From Myrica gale (taxonomy: Eukaryota; Streptophyta; Magnoliopsida; Fagales; Myricaceae), in assembly GCA_963930655.1 (NCBI GenBank), contig OZ005611.1, forward strand, positions 9,679,501 to 9,743,500: a stretch of DNA of 64,000 nucleotides, given 5' to 3'. The position numbers were made by a program, and so were the translations under genes. Shown piece after piece: positions 37,141 through 49,648 of this stretch (positions within the stretch are counted from its first letter, which is position 1; every line of letters begins with the position of its first letter). Under the pieces are notes generated by a model, which worked only from the letters and a program-made list of their open reading frames with translations, was not told the DNA's origin and searched no databases.

Positions 37141-37145
37141 GCGTC

Positions 37146-40100
37146 GAATCAAGCTTTTGTTGCGACATGCTACGGTTTCTCCCTTATTGCTAGTAGGTTG
37201 ATGGGTTGCACATCTGACACACATATTTTTGGTTGGACAAACCGGACGGGGATCCTATGCAATTCGAGTGACCGAATTGTAGGGGCAATAGGAGAGAGGC
37301 AGAGAGAGTGAGGTGGGTACCGTCCGGGACCCACCGCAGCCCGAACAGGGCTCCCCTGCCGCCCGAGACCCACACACCTCTATCTGCCTTTCTCCAGAAT
37401 TGCAGAGGATCATGATCCGGACAAACCCAACCTGCGATTTCCTTGTCCTCCTGAATTAGGAGAGTAAGAACAAGTCTCTCTTGCTTTTGGGGGGAGTAGA
37501 GCAGTCAAAAGAAAAAAAGGAATCCACCAATAGCCCTATAATTAATGGATTGAGTTACATACTGCCTCCCAGGTTTGGAACCCACTTTTTAGAAGTTCAT
37601 GTGCACGCACGCATGTGCCATTTGGACCATAAAAATCCGTGCTAAAAAATAGAGTATATTTTCCTTTTTGAGTAGGTGGATTTTTGTCGGTAAAAATAAT
37701 GAAATGTATTCAGATGGGAGGCACATGCTTCGGGTTGTTTCATGCCATTAATAAGATAGGCCCATGCTTCAAGTTGTTTCATGCCATAAATAAACTCGAC
37801 GACTTGCGTCAAACTTGTGAAAGAATACTTGCTGCGCACCTGCTGAACAAGGCTCCTTTCAAGTCAAATAGGGATTACCAGTTCCGAAGAGACCAACCAT
37901 TTTCGGACTTCAAACTGGAGCAACAAGTGATTTAAAAGAAGAGCCAACGAGGAACAAAAAAAAAGAAAAAAGAATACCATATGTCGATCCGGTCAGATGT
38001 AAACGATATAAAAATTTGTTATGACCCATAACATCTATGTCAGCTTTTCTGTTTGAATGCATTCAAAATAACTCGCTTTCTAGATGATCCCTATAGAAGA
38101 GTGAGGATTATAACAATATTTCTAGTCACTTTGAATGAAAGGGAGATCAATCAAATAAAAAAATAGGCCATGAATGAAGAAGTAGTGGGCCTTTCACCCC
38201 TTTCTAGTGACTCGGGGAGCTGATATGATAAATGCACTTCAAAGGGAGGGAAGCTAGGTTTTGCATGTTGGTATGGCCGGGCATAAAATATTTTAAAGTT
38301 AGGTAAAAAAGAAGAGGAAGAGAGAGAAAACAAAATGAAACCGATAGCCCTTAAACGATACAAGCATAAAGTAAAGAAAATGGATATACCATAAGATTGT
38401 GTAACAGACTTGCTTGCTGGGTCATTTTCCTTCTTACAGTACAACAAAGAAGCAAGCTTAAAGCGACAAGCAGGGCGGTGAATGGGCAAGAGTTGTATAT
38501 GAGCATCGAGTAGAGGTAGTAAATGGCTTCTTCTTAAGGCATGCTGCCTTAAAGAGAGGTGCCCTAAGGGTGCACTTATCTGCGTTCTCCACAAAAGGTC
38601 AACAGTGGCAACCTATCTTCCTTTCTATGCATTCTAAAGGAAGGAAGAGAGGAAGTCTTAGCACTAGCTCATCGTTGAATCTGAAAGAAACTTAGATCCT
38701 AAGGAGGAAAATAGAGCTTCTTTTTGAAACTTATTAAAGGCAGGACTCAATACCTATATCTGATAAATGTAACTGCCCTTTTGACGGAAGAGAAAGGGCA
38801 TTAGAGCCCCTTCTAATGAGCTAAGTTACCTTTTTTGTCTTTATTTAGTTTCCCTGCTCTCTTGCATCCAGTACTCGTTTTCTTCTTCTCCCAACTATAT
38901 TTGAAAATGAATTGGTTATCCATAAAGATAAATAAAGCTTTCTTGTAGTTCCGCTTCTTGCTTTAAAAAGGCAGAGAGACTTGTCGGAAATCGCCGGTTG
39001 GGTTGGTCCAACCAAGAAAGGCATGGAAGTCTTTGGGCATTGCTTGGGCTGAGTTAAGTAAAGACTTACTACCTATAAAGATCCCTCACTGCACACTTTC
39101 TCTATATCTGTCTTCAGTTTCCGAAATAGTGTAAAAAGAAGTGTTTCAAATCATGGATATTTGACTCAGACCTATTCTAAAAAAGTTGAGGAATTTCAAA
39201 TTGTTTGTTGACACGGACAAAAGCTTCTATTAATATTGTGTCGCCCCAGGGAACCCCCTCTTACAAAGCGGTTGCTTAATGGACATTTTATTCTTTATTT
39301 TCTTTTTTTGGTATGCCGCTTCTCGAGCAAGGAGTGACACGCACAAGCGGAGCAAAAATAAAGCAGTGAGAATTCTTCATTGGGGGAATCCTTTGATTGC
39401 GTATTGAATATAGATCCATGTCTTTCTTGTTCCACTAGCTAGGACCAAATTCTCACGTCCCTTTCGTTATTACAACCGTATTTTTTGATGTCAAAGACCA
39501 GAAGCTTCACGCAAATTATTATTGGATCTTGGTTGTTCTTAGAACAAACAGCCTCAAGAAAGTCTATAATGATTCGGAAATCTAAATAAGCTATTTCTCT
39601 TTCGATAGAGTGGCCTTTTGTCTATTCTTCGAGATTTCGGGTCTTAAGCGCCTTTCCTCCGAAGGGAGAGATTGATTGGAGGAATCCTTCGATTAAAAAC
39701 CTATCCCCGACTCTAATCGATACTCACATTGAGGAACTATTTTCCTGCAAGAATATCATATCCAGGGATGACCACATCATCACTGTTTTATCAAGGTGTG
39801 GCCATGGTCTCAATTGGGTAAGTGTTAAGTATGTTCAACAGTGGAGATTTGTAGTCCCTCGGAACACGACTCCCCTATGAGGTAGAAGACAAGATAGACG
39901 GATTCCACATTATAGGTACTGTTCACGTCACGCGAAGGCTCGCTCAGAACATGTACCAAACTTTTATTAAAAAGGAACAAATAAGAGTGATTCACCCCGA
40001 AAGAGAAGGAACGGAAAGAGCAGGCAGCATCTCTCGACGTCTTCACGGAATTTTTCATTTGAATGACCGAAAAAAGAGAGCCAAACTATCTTTGTTTTGG

Positions 40101-40315
40101 GATAAAAAAGGTTGGCTGATCAGGATCAAAGATAATTGCCTAGTGGCGACGTGCCCACTAGGAAGACCAGCCTTTCAGAAAAGATAGACACTGTGGATCG
40201 CTTAGCATCAGGGTGATTTACTTCATTGACAAAGATAGAGAGGGTGGTCGGCATCAACGATCTCATCGTTCGGGTACGTCCCTGGACAAAGGACTATCTA
40301 TTGGTACAAATATTA
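37146..40315. other. Organelle-like DNA, right arm
   Basis: Continues the style of the left arm across the retrotransposon array, including shared repeats (38820-38880 with 23336-23395; 40038-40153 with 19516-19630 inverted). A short tandem duplication of about 40 bases, TTGTTTCATGCCATTAATAA and its variant, lies at 37730-37795. No intact gene recognised. The right border is put near 40315, where AT-rich tatata sequence resumes. Confidence 0.45.
40038..40153 (+). repeat. Organelle-arm inverted repeat, copy 2
   Basis: Plus-strand counterpart of 19516-19630. It lies within an open frame at 39951-40187 containing HLNDRKKRAKLSLFWD and IRIKDN. I do not recognise the product; it may be part of an organelle gene. 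Confidence 0.7.
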
Positions 40316-40384
40316 TAAGTTATATATATAACGGTAAGTCTACAAATGTATTTATGTATATATATTTTTTTATTTACATGTATT

Positions 40385-40612
40385 TTTTTTAATGAGCTAT
40401 TAAATGAGCTCAAATGAGTTGAGTCAAGTTTATACGACCTTTGTTCCGAGCCTAAATCGAGTCGAGCCGAGTTTAATCGAGTTTGACTCGTTTAATAATC
40501 AAGTTAAAAATGATGTTCGAACTCAACTCGTTTATTAAATGAACCGAGCTTGAACTGAGCTTATATGAGTGGAGCTCAAGCTGTTCATGAAGAGCTCGAT
40601 TTATTTACACCC
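40385..40612. mobile_element. hAT-like MITE fragment (GAGCTCG-rich), right piece
   Basis: Contains TGAGCTCAAATGAG, CGAGTCGAGCCGAG, GTTCGAACTCAACTCG and the terminus GATTTATTTACACCCCTA. These are inverted relatives of the words at 16440-16590. The matching TAGGGGTGTAAAT left end was not found nearby. Confidence 0.5.
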
Positions 40613-40959
40613 CTATATTAAATTATAGTCACAGTAAAGAGTTAATTTATTTATTATTTTCTTTAGATGGTACAAAACCTTACCTAATTTCATTTGGTCG
40701 AATCGATGTATAAAACTTATAATGTAAAGAATAATCAATTGACGTGTAAATGGATCCTACCAAGAAGAAAAAAAAGAAAAACGTGTAAATGGACCAGGGC
40801 TAAGTCAACACGGTAAACTGTTCTTTGAGGCCACTTGCGCTGCTTTCTATTCAGGCTGGGCCTACCTTTTTTTCAGGTAGGCCGAGCCTACTCTCAAATG
40901 ATTGATGAAGGCCCAAAAAAACCCCCAATATATGCCCGAAACAGAGTAGACCGTCACTT

Positions 40960-41983
40960 CTTCATTAGGGCAAAATAAAGCCATCACCGTCTGCATCAGA
41001 ATATCAGAGCCGGATACTGAGGCTTCCTCTGATTGTCAATCAGTTCTCGACAAACCTCCCAATCAATCAGCTGCGAAGCCCTACTGAAGTCAGAATCTCA
41101 CGCTCTCTTTCTCTTGATTCATCCAAGGTATGCATATTGCTATTGACTTCTCATACTTTTCATATTTTTTTTTTTCAAGTTTTTTCATTTAATGAACTGG
41201 GTGGGCAGGGACCCCGATGCATGCAACGTGTTTGTTAACAGAAATATGGAATGCAATTTGGCGAATAGAGAATCAGTCCTGGGGTTGTATTGGGTTTGTC
41301 TATGTGGATTCAACTTCTTGTAGTTTGGATTTGTATAAAATTTAATGTATATATTTCTCTAAATTATATTCTTTCGTCATAAGTTTTTTCTTAATATTGT
41401 TGTGTTTCTTTGGTTCCGCCGTCGTTGTGATATGTTCCTCTGTTTACTTGCATATGAATGCTGGTCTCAAGCTTTTTTTCTTTGATCATTATTTTTTGTA
41501 GCTGGTAGTACCTTTGCCGATGATACTGTGGTAGAATCCCAGGATCTTTGTCAATGATCCTAGTTAGAATCCCGACTCTAATTACCGTGCCATCCCCTAA
41601 GGTTTTAATATGCATGCTTGACAATCTGCTCAAGGAATTCTGGTCTTTAGAATATAAGGCAACTGGCGAAGACTCCGGTTGTTGTGGGTTTTAGCCTACA
41701 ACTCACACCCCGTAAACGCAGGTATTATGTCGGGGATATATTTTCCTGTTTTTGTGCGGGTGCGGGTGCTGCTAGTGTCATGAACTGCACAAGTATTAGT
41801 GTCTCTGTGCTTGACCAACTTCTTGTAATCTGTTTTTCGTATGTTCTGTTCCATGGAATGCTTGTGTTGAAGTTTTGTGTCTCTTGCAGTTGGGACATTA
41901 TTGGAGTTCCCAATAACTGGGGTACAGTACTGAACTGAAGTGAGGCTACTCCTGATATTGATATTGGCATTCTTGAAAAAGTC
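40960..41983 (+). promoter_or_regulatory. ZRF1-type gene 5' leader with UTR intron
   Basis: A noncoding exon is likely at about 40960-41127, ending ATCCAAG before gtatgc. The acceptor CTCTTGCAG ends at 41889, leaving a leader of 94 bases before the ATG at 41984. The intron is about 760 bases and T-rich. No TATA box was assigned. Confidence 0.55.
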
Positions 41984-43939
41984 ATGGCTGTCCGTGCAAA
42001 ATGTCGGCTGATTTCCTACTCACAAGAGATTGTGGATGGGCAGCCAATCTATGTTTCTTCGAACTGCCTTCCCTTCAAGGCTTCTGGATTTGAACCTGCT
42101 GGGCATGCTTTTCATGCCGCTGCTCTGAAACTTCTTGGTTGTGAGGAGAAAGATACGGGTAGTGATGATGTTGATGATAAAAAGGCAGTTGAGAATAAGG
42201 AACAAGCGTACATGCCATCAGCTGATTCATATAGTAGCAAAGGTAAAAAGAAATCTGGTGCTGGAGCAAAGCAACAAGATCACTATGCATTACTGGGTCT
42301 GGGCCATTTAAGATATCTTGCCACTGAGGAGCAGATACGAAAAAGCTACAGAGAGACTGCTTTGAAGCATCATCCTGACAAACAGGCTGCACTTCTTCTT
42401 GCTGAGGAAACAGAAGCTTCAAAACAAGCAAAGAAAGATGAAATAGAGAACCACTTTAAGTCCATCCAGGAAGCATATGAGGTATTAATGGATCCCATTA
42501 GGAGGAGGATATATGACTCAACAGATGAGTTTGACGATGACATCCCCACTGACTGTGCCCCACAGGACTTCTTCAAGGTGTTTGGTCCAGCTTTCTTGAG
42601 AAATGGCAGGTGGTCGGTTAACCAGCCAGTCCCATCTTTAGGTGATGAGAATACTCCATTAAAGGAAGTTGATAGTTTCTATAACTTTTGGTATGCCTTT
42701 AAAAGTTGGAGAGAATTCCCACAAGATGATGAGTTTGATTTGGAGCAAGCTGAGTCTCGTGACCATAAGCGTTGGATGGAGAGGCAGAATGCAAAGCTTA
42801 CAGAGAAAGCCAGGAAGGAAGATTATGCACGTTTACGTGCTCTTGTTGACAATGCTTATAAAAGAGACCCGAGAATACAGAGGAGAAAGGAAGAGGAGAG
42901 AGCTGAGAAGCAGAGGAAAAAGGAGGCCAAGTTTCTGTCAAAGAAGTTGCAGGAGGAAGAAGCTGCTAGGATTGCTGAAGAGGAGAGACGTAGGAAAGAG
43001 GAGGAGGAAAGACGGGCTGCAGAAGCAGCTTTACAGCAGAAGAAGGTGAAGGAGAAGGAGAAGAAACTCTTACGCAAAGAAAGGGCACGTCTTAGAACAC
43101 TGTCAGGGCCTGTTGTTTCGCAGCGTTTGCTTGATCTTTGTGAGGATGATGTTGAAAATCTTTGTATGTCACTGGATATCAATCAGCTCAGGAATTTATG
43201 CGACAGGATGGAGGGTAAAGAGGGACTGGATCTAGCTAATGTTCTCAGGGATGCAAATGTATATAGTAATGATTCTGAAGGTAAGAAAGAAGACAAGCAA
43301 ACTCAACAGCAGAATGGTACTGTAGAGGCTAATGGTAATGTCTCATTAAGCAGTTTTGAGAAGAAGGAGAAACCTTGGAGCAAAGAAGAAATTGAACTCC
43401 TGAAAAAAGGGATGCAGAAGTATCCGAAAGGAGTATCTAGGAGGTGGGAGGTTATTTCAGAGTACATTGGTACTGGCAGATCTGTGGAAGAAATTTTGAA
43501 GGCAACCAAAGTGGCTCTTCTCCAGAAGCCTGATGCTGCCAAAGCATTTGATTCATTTCTGGAGAAGAGAAAATCTGCACAATCCATTGCATCTCCACTT
43601 ACAACTAGAGAGGAAATAGAAGGGGTATCGACAACTCAAGGTTCTCAAAACACTGCTTTAAAGATTGATAATTCGGAAGAGTCTTTAACCAGAAGCACAA
43701 ATATCACGAACACTTCGGATGCAAGTCCTGCAAATGGGGTTTCTTCAAGTTCGGAGCAAGATGTGTGGTCTGCCGTGCAAGAAAGAGCACTGGTTCAGGC
43801 TTTAAAAACATTTCCAAAGGAAGACAATCAACGTTGGGAGCGAGTTGCAGCAGCGGTTCCTGGGAAGACTGTGAACCAGTGCAGGAAGAAATTGGCATTG
43901 CTGAAGGAGAGCTTCAGAAACAAGAAAAACGTGGTATAG
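41984..43939 (+). CDS. ZRF1-type DnaJ/SANT protein (zuotin-related factor), 651 aa
   Basis: Zuotin-related J-proteins act as Hsp70 co-chaperones at the ribosome. In plants (AtZRF1a/b, GlsA relatives) they also act at H2A-ubiquitylated chromatin. The gene is one uninterrupted coding exon. The J-domain spans about residues 99-179 (DHYALLGLG to IYDSTDE) with the HPD motif at 130-132 (KHHPDKQ). The zuotin-homology part follows (PTDCAPQDFFKVFGPAFLRN, FYNFWYAFKSWREFP), then a long Lys/Glu-rich helical stretch at about 285-375. Two SANT/Myb-like domains close the protein, at about 450-500 (KPWSKEEIELLKKGMQKYP) and 595-645 (VWSAVQERALVQALKTFP). This is the full domain set and the usual family length. 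The start ATG follows a 5'UTR acceptor and begins MAVRAKCRLISYS, as in homologues. Confidence 0.93.
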   Translation: MAVRAKCRLISYSQEIVDGQPIYVSSNCLPFKASGFEPAGHAFHAAALKLLGCEEKDTGSDDVDDKKAVENKEQAYMPSADSYSSKGKKKSGAGAKQQDHYALLGLGHLRYLATEEQIRKSYRETALKHHPDKQAALLLAEETEASKQAKKDEIENHFKSIQEAYEVLMDPIRRRIYDSTDEFDDDIPTDCAPQDFFKVFGPAFLRNGRWSVNQPVPSLGDENTPLKEVDSFYNFWYAFKSWREFPQDDEFDLEQAESRDHKRWMERQNAKLTEKARKEDYARLRALVDNAYKRDPRIQRRKEEERAEKQRKKEAKFLSKKLQEEEAARIAEEERRRKEEEERRAAEAALQQKKVKEKEKKLLRKERARLRTLSGPVVSQRLLDLCEDDVENLCMSLDINQLRNLCDRMEGKEGLDLANVLRDANVYSNDSEGKKEDKQTQQQNGTVEANGNVSLSSFEKKEKPWSKEEIELLKKGMQKYPKGVSRRWEVISEYIGTGRSVEEILKATKVALLQKPDAAKAFDSFLEKRKSAQSIASPLTTREEIEGVSTTQGSQNTALKIDNSEESLTRSTNITNTSDASPANGVSSSSEQDVWSAVQERALVQALKTFPKEDNQRWERVAAAVPGKTVNQCRKKLALLKESFRNKKNVV

Positions 43940-45860
<1,921 letters not shown>

Positions 45861-45863
45861 GAC

Positions 45864-46745
45864 CTGCTTGCAGACCATTCTCCGAGATCAGCTTACGAAC
45901 TGTGTTTTCCAATGTCTTACAAAGGTCAGTCATCAACATTCAAGGCTTCAAAATCCCTTTGATGTACTTCCGAACCTAATTACAAGTAAACAAGCTGGAT
46001 CACAAATGAGACTTAATTCACATTCAACACTGAACTGGTCAATTTAATCGAGTTCCTAAACTCCAATTCTGTTCCTAAACCCTGACCAGTAACCTGTATA
46101 CATATGAAAATAAATTGCAGCCTGACGATGAACTTCAGCTGCTCGGCGAACAGAATTGTATAATGGTTTTTCAAGGCGTTCCAACTCCCTCTTCTCTTCA
46201 GATGTAGTCCTCCATAGGTTACTGGTACAAAAGCAATAACTTTAAATCCCATGATATTGAGGAACTAAACAGTCATTGGGACAAAGATAACTGTAACCAA
46301 ACAACACACTCCCTCTCGCACACATACAAAACATGGGGATTTATCTCAACTCCATACTTGAAGAAGAAAAATTACATCATACAACCTATAAATTGCCAAA
46401 AAATAAGGGGGCATCTATATAATCGAATAAAATAGCCAACCCGAGTTTTAGTAGGGTTGAAGCTCAGTTGCATTAAGTTGAGTTAATAGAAGTAAAAATA
46501 CTCACTCATCTTTGTACTGCTGAATCTCGCCCTCAGGAAACTAGCCAGAAGGGAAAAGTCCAGTAACAGGAATGGATGGCGGATCGGTCTGCTGTGGCAC
46601 TTCTTTCTTTTTCCTGTGGATTACAAGGAAAATTAACTACTTTCAAGTGCAATGTCCAAACAGAAAGAAAGCAATTAAAGCTAGAATAAGGTCCTCACTT
46701 GCTTTTACTTTTCTTCTTTTCTTTTTTCATACTTCTGGAAAGAAA
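45864..46745 (-). pseudogene. Methionine aminopeptidase 2 pseudogene fragment (introns retained)
   Basis: MAP2 removes the initiator Met from nascent proteins. Four exon relics lie in order on the minus strand. About 46745-46699 encodes a Lys-rich KKEKKKSKS with donor gtgagg. About 46615-46506 encodes [16 protein letters not shown] then FPEGEIQQYKD. 46221-46122 encodes [19 protein letters not shown] and [12 protein letters not shown]. 45975-45864 encodes VRKYIKGILKP then MLMTDLCKTLENTVRKLI and SENGLQAG. Stops replace the Glu after FPSG (TAG) and the Gly after ILKP (TGA), and the donor after VHRQ is gc instead of gt. The catalytic domain (AFPTGCSLN onward) and the N-terminus are not found. Introns are kept, so this is a duplicated genomic segment, not a processed copy. 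Confidence 0.85.
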
Positions 46746-46754
46746 TGTTCCCAA

Positions 46755-46962
46755 ATGACCCCAAGTGTTTGGTCTAGTGGTAAGACAACGGCTTGAGTTC
46801 TCACATATCCCAAGTTCAAGCCCCAACAACGCCATTATCGCCCCTGACTTATCTGGAGTGTATTGAGTGGAGGCCTAACACATGCCTCCAGGTTGGCTTG
46901 TAGGGCCGGGTACACGAAGTAGCCCGACCTTGAGAGCTCCTGGGTTATCAAAAAAAAAAAAG
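46755..46962 (+). mobile_element. tRNA-derived SINE with poly(A) tail
   Basis: The A box TTGGTCTAGTGGTAAGAC (near 46770) and B box AGTTCAAGCCCC (near 46812) are in pol III spacing. They are followed by a body containing TGAGTGGAGGCCTAACACAT and GGGTACACGAAGTAGCCCGA, and a poly(A) run at 46950-46961. It sits immediately beside the MAP2 pseudogene. Target duplications were not resolved. Confidence 0.75.
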
Positions 46963-48535
46963 TTCTCGAATGCAACCAATAGCATATATTAGCAATAAAA
47001 GAGACATTCCAAGTGTTAAAGCACCGTCCATATCAAGGGCTTATAATTAAAAAAATCATACCACATATCAACAATCAAACTCCAATCAGAAAGATATACC
47101 ACAACAATTTAATGCCCATACAAAAGTACAATTTGCTTGTCGAAATTATGATGCTTCATCAAGAAGAGGAGAGAGAGAAGGGGGGGGAGAGGATAAACAA
47201 TACTGCTGCTCTAATTAGCAAATTTGCTAAGTCTGATGCATAGTGGGTACAGTAGAATGATACACAAACAAGCACTGAAAAGCCGAAAGATATGACTTAG
47301 AACATATATTATTGACCACGGTAGGTTTTGGATGTCCAGATACATACAAATAAGTCCAATAAATCACTACTATGCTATTGTAGGATTAATCTGATTGCTT
47401 CTTTCCTGAATGGACTGCATACGTGAAAATGTTCGTGCACATACACATTCCTAAATAGCATAATCCTTAAGTTCATTTGAGAAACTTTCGATGTTTTTTT
47501 TTTATAAGTAAGCAAATTTTATTAGAAAATGTGAAAACAGTACACGGCACTACACCGAAATCTTACAAGCAAAAAAACTAAGGAACTCCTGAAAATCTGA
47601 AACTTTGAATGTTTTGTGGCACAGATCTGTACTCACAGAAAGCAAGAAAAGAAAAGAAGTTGTTTGTATGAAATTGCATATTTCACAATCAAACAGTCTC
47701 TCTTTCCCAAATTCAATTTAATCACGGTTCCCCTCTTCCTCGGAGAAAGACAATTGCAAAAACTTATCCAATAATCAGGGAGTATACTCACTCCCATAAC
47801 ATGAAGAATGTGCCTCAACATCAATTTCACTTGTCAGACAACTATTATGTGAAATGGTAGAGGAGAATGTCCCAAACAGCCATACAAAATGATCACTCGT
47901 TATTTTCACATTATAGTTCATAAGTCTATATATATCTTCCACCCAAAATAACACCTAATTTTTAGCGATATATACAATTTGTACCCTCCAACTATAAGAC
48001 TCTTGACACTTTACACCTCTATTATTACATTGCACCCACCGACTATTGATTTCATATATTTTAAAATAGAGTACAAAATATCTGAAATTAATAATGGGTG
48101 GGTATAAATGTGTAAAATGTTAAGACCCCGTAAGATGTGAAGTGTATTAAACCCAATTTTTCTATAATGCCCAGTCTAACCAGCAACCTACCAGTTGGAC
48201 AAGCGACTCAATGGGATTTGGCGGGAAGGGACGAATTACATATAATGGGATTGGGCATCGGCGTAATTCAGGAAAAACATTAGGGGTATTAAGGAACATC
48301 GAAACAGTTTAGGGTGGCACCATCGTTTTTTACTCCAATAACTTCGTTTTAAATTACTCAAAAAAGAGGGGAAAAAAATTAAGCTTATTTGTTAAATTTC
48401 AGAGTATAGAACTCATTTCCATGTTTTGGATTCAAAATGAGACATTTCAATTGGAAAACACTTGAATTCAACGGGAAAAAGATTTTAGCTTATTTGTTAA
48501 ATTTCAGAATATAGAACTTGATGAAGCCATTTTTA
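46963..48535. other. Intergenic, small repeats only
   Basis: 47930-48165 is a fold-back-like segment with complementary arms (CTTGACACTTTACACCTC against TAAAATGTTAAGACCCC), perhaps an old MITE. A 32-base direct repeat starting AGCTTATTTGTTAAATTTCA occurs at 48382 and 48488. 47495-47530 (ATAAGTAAGCAAATTTTATT) resembles a common plant retroposon end. No gene is supported. Confidence 0.4.
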
Positions 48536-48539
48536 ACCG

Positions 48540-49200
48540 TCCTATCACATAAATCTATTAGGCCAAAAATTCGAGGGAACTAGACTCAAAGCCCAACATT
48601 TGGGATGTGTTGAAAGGTCCAAATTCACCTTCCTTTCTTTCTTATATAAGCAAAATAACATACTAGAACTCACCGTCCTCCCCGATACGGGATTTCTCCG
48701 ATGTCATTGTCAGTCATCATCGTCTAATATTTTTTTTCCGGTTTTCTTGTTATCAGTGAGAGAGTTTGAGAGAACGATTGTGCGTACCTTTCTTGCTCAT
48801 TTCCTTCTCTATTTATCATACTCCTCTCATTTCAAGACCAGGACTTCCTAGGCCTTGACCCGTTTTTCCTCTTCTTTGATGTCAGTTTCCTTTTTTTTTT
48901 ATCTCGTGCCTCCTGATTTTCATTAGTTGTGTAGGACCCACTCTTTCTTTCTTGTTAGTATGTGGTAAGGCGGTTTCTATTCGTCCATTTAATGACGAGA
49001 TTTTATTCTTTCTAATATCGATTGTGTCAAGGAATAAGATGATTAATCTCCCTTAAGCCTTACTTTTCACACTTGACGTGATCTCTATTTAAGAGAGCTG
49101 TCGGTACAAAGCTAAGATCTTAGTTTGAGAGGAACTTTGTATGTATACGGTTGGTTGGGCCTGAAACCTTTCTCATGGGGCCTTTGTGGGCTCATTTCCA
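48540..49200 (+). repeat. Dispersed repeat, related to 14900-15480
   Basis: Shares CGAGGGAACTAG, a GGGATG-TTGAAAGG block, TTCACCTTCCTTTCTTTC, TATAAGCAAAATAA and AATAAGATG in the same order as the copy at 14.9 kb. Possibly a solo LTR of an old retroelement; ends not defined. Confidence 0.35.
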
Positions 49201-49648
49201 TTTTGGAGTAAGAATTGGATATTTTAGTCGAAAACATGTGGATTCTCCCTCCAATTCGTGTCATCCAATTCTAACAATAAATGTGAGAGAATTCTTTTCC
49301 TCAAACTGTCTCTGACTTTTTAAGGTAAAATTTGAATGAGCTACAGTTGCGAAAAAAGAGGAAAATTCACAGAAAAGTTGTCATTTGCCTTAAACAGGCA
49401 TCACAATGTCAAAAAATCAGAACATAAAACACATTCCAACAGGATTAACACCAAAATCACTAAAAGGGGAAAAAATTCTGATGAAGTAATCACTAGCTAT
49501 TTTTTGTAACATCATTTTACTCGAAGCCAGTAAACACAAGCTACAAGTAGTTTTCACTGATCAGTATGTCTCTGTGTAGTCTACAACGATACAGAAGTTA
49601 ACCTCCAAATACAGAAAGACAGCAAAATGATAGAGGACTGGGAAGTAG

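Larger units (their letters stand above)
23711..37145 (-). mobile_element. Ty1/copia (SIRE/Maximus-like) tandem array: LTR-gag-LTR-gag-LTR
   Basis: Two internal regions and three LTRs repeat with an exact period of 5930 bases. The outer borders are TG at 23716 and CA at 37140, and the whole array is flanked by the 5-bp duplication GCGTC (23711-23715 and 37141-37145). The element lies on the minus strand. Next to the LTRs at 29646 and 35576 is a tRNA-Met primer site (minus TGGTATCAGAGCC, 2 bases from the LTR). At the other side of each internal region is a polypurine tract (minus AAAGGGGGAGAT). Only gag and a short pol-like tail after it are recognisable, so the element looks non-autonomous. 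Units and LTRs differ by only a few substitutions seen by eye, so the insertion and duplication are very young. It sits inside organelle-like DNA. Confidence 0.93.

Noticed and set aside
37117-37375. Overlapping frames on both strands directly after the array
   Set aside because: They start inside the LTR or overlap each other; no family match.
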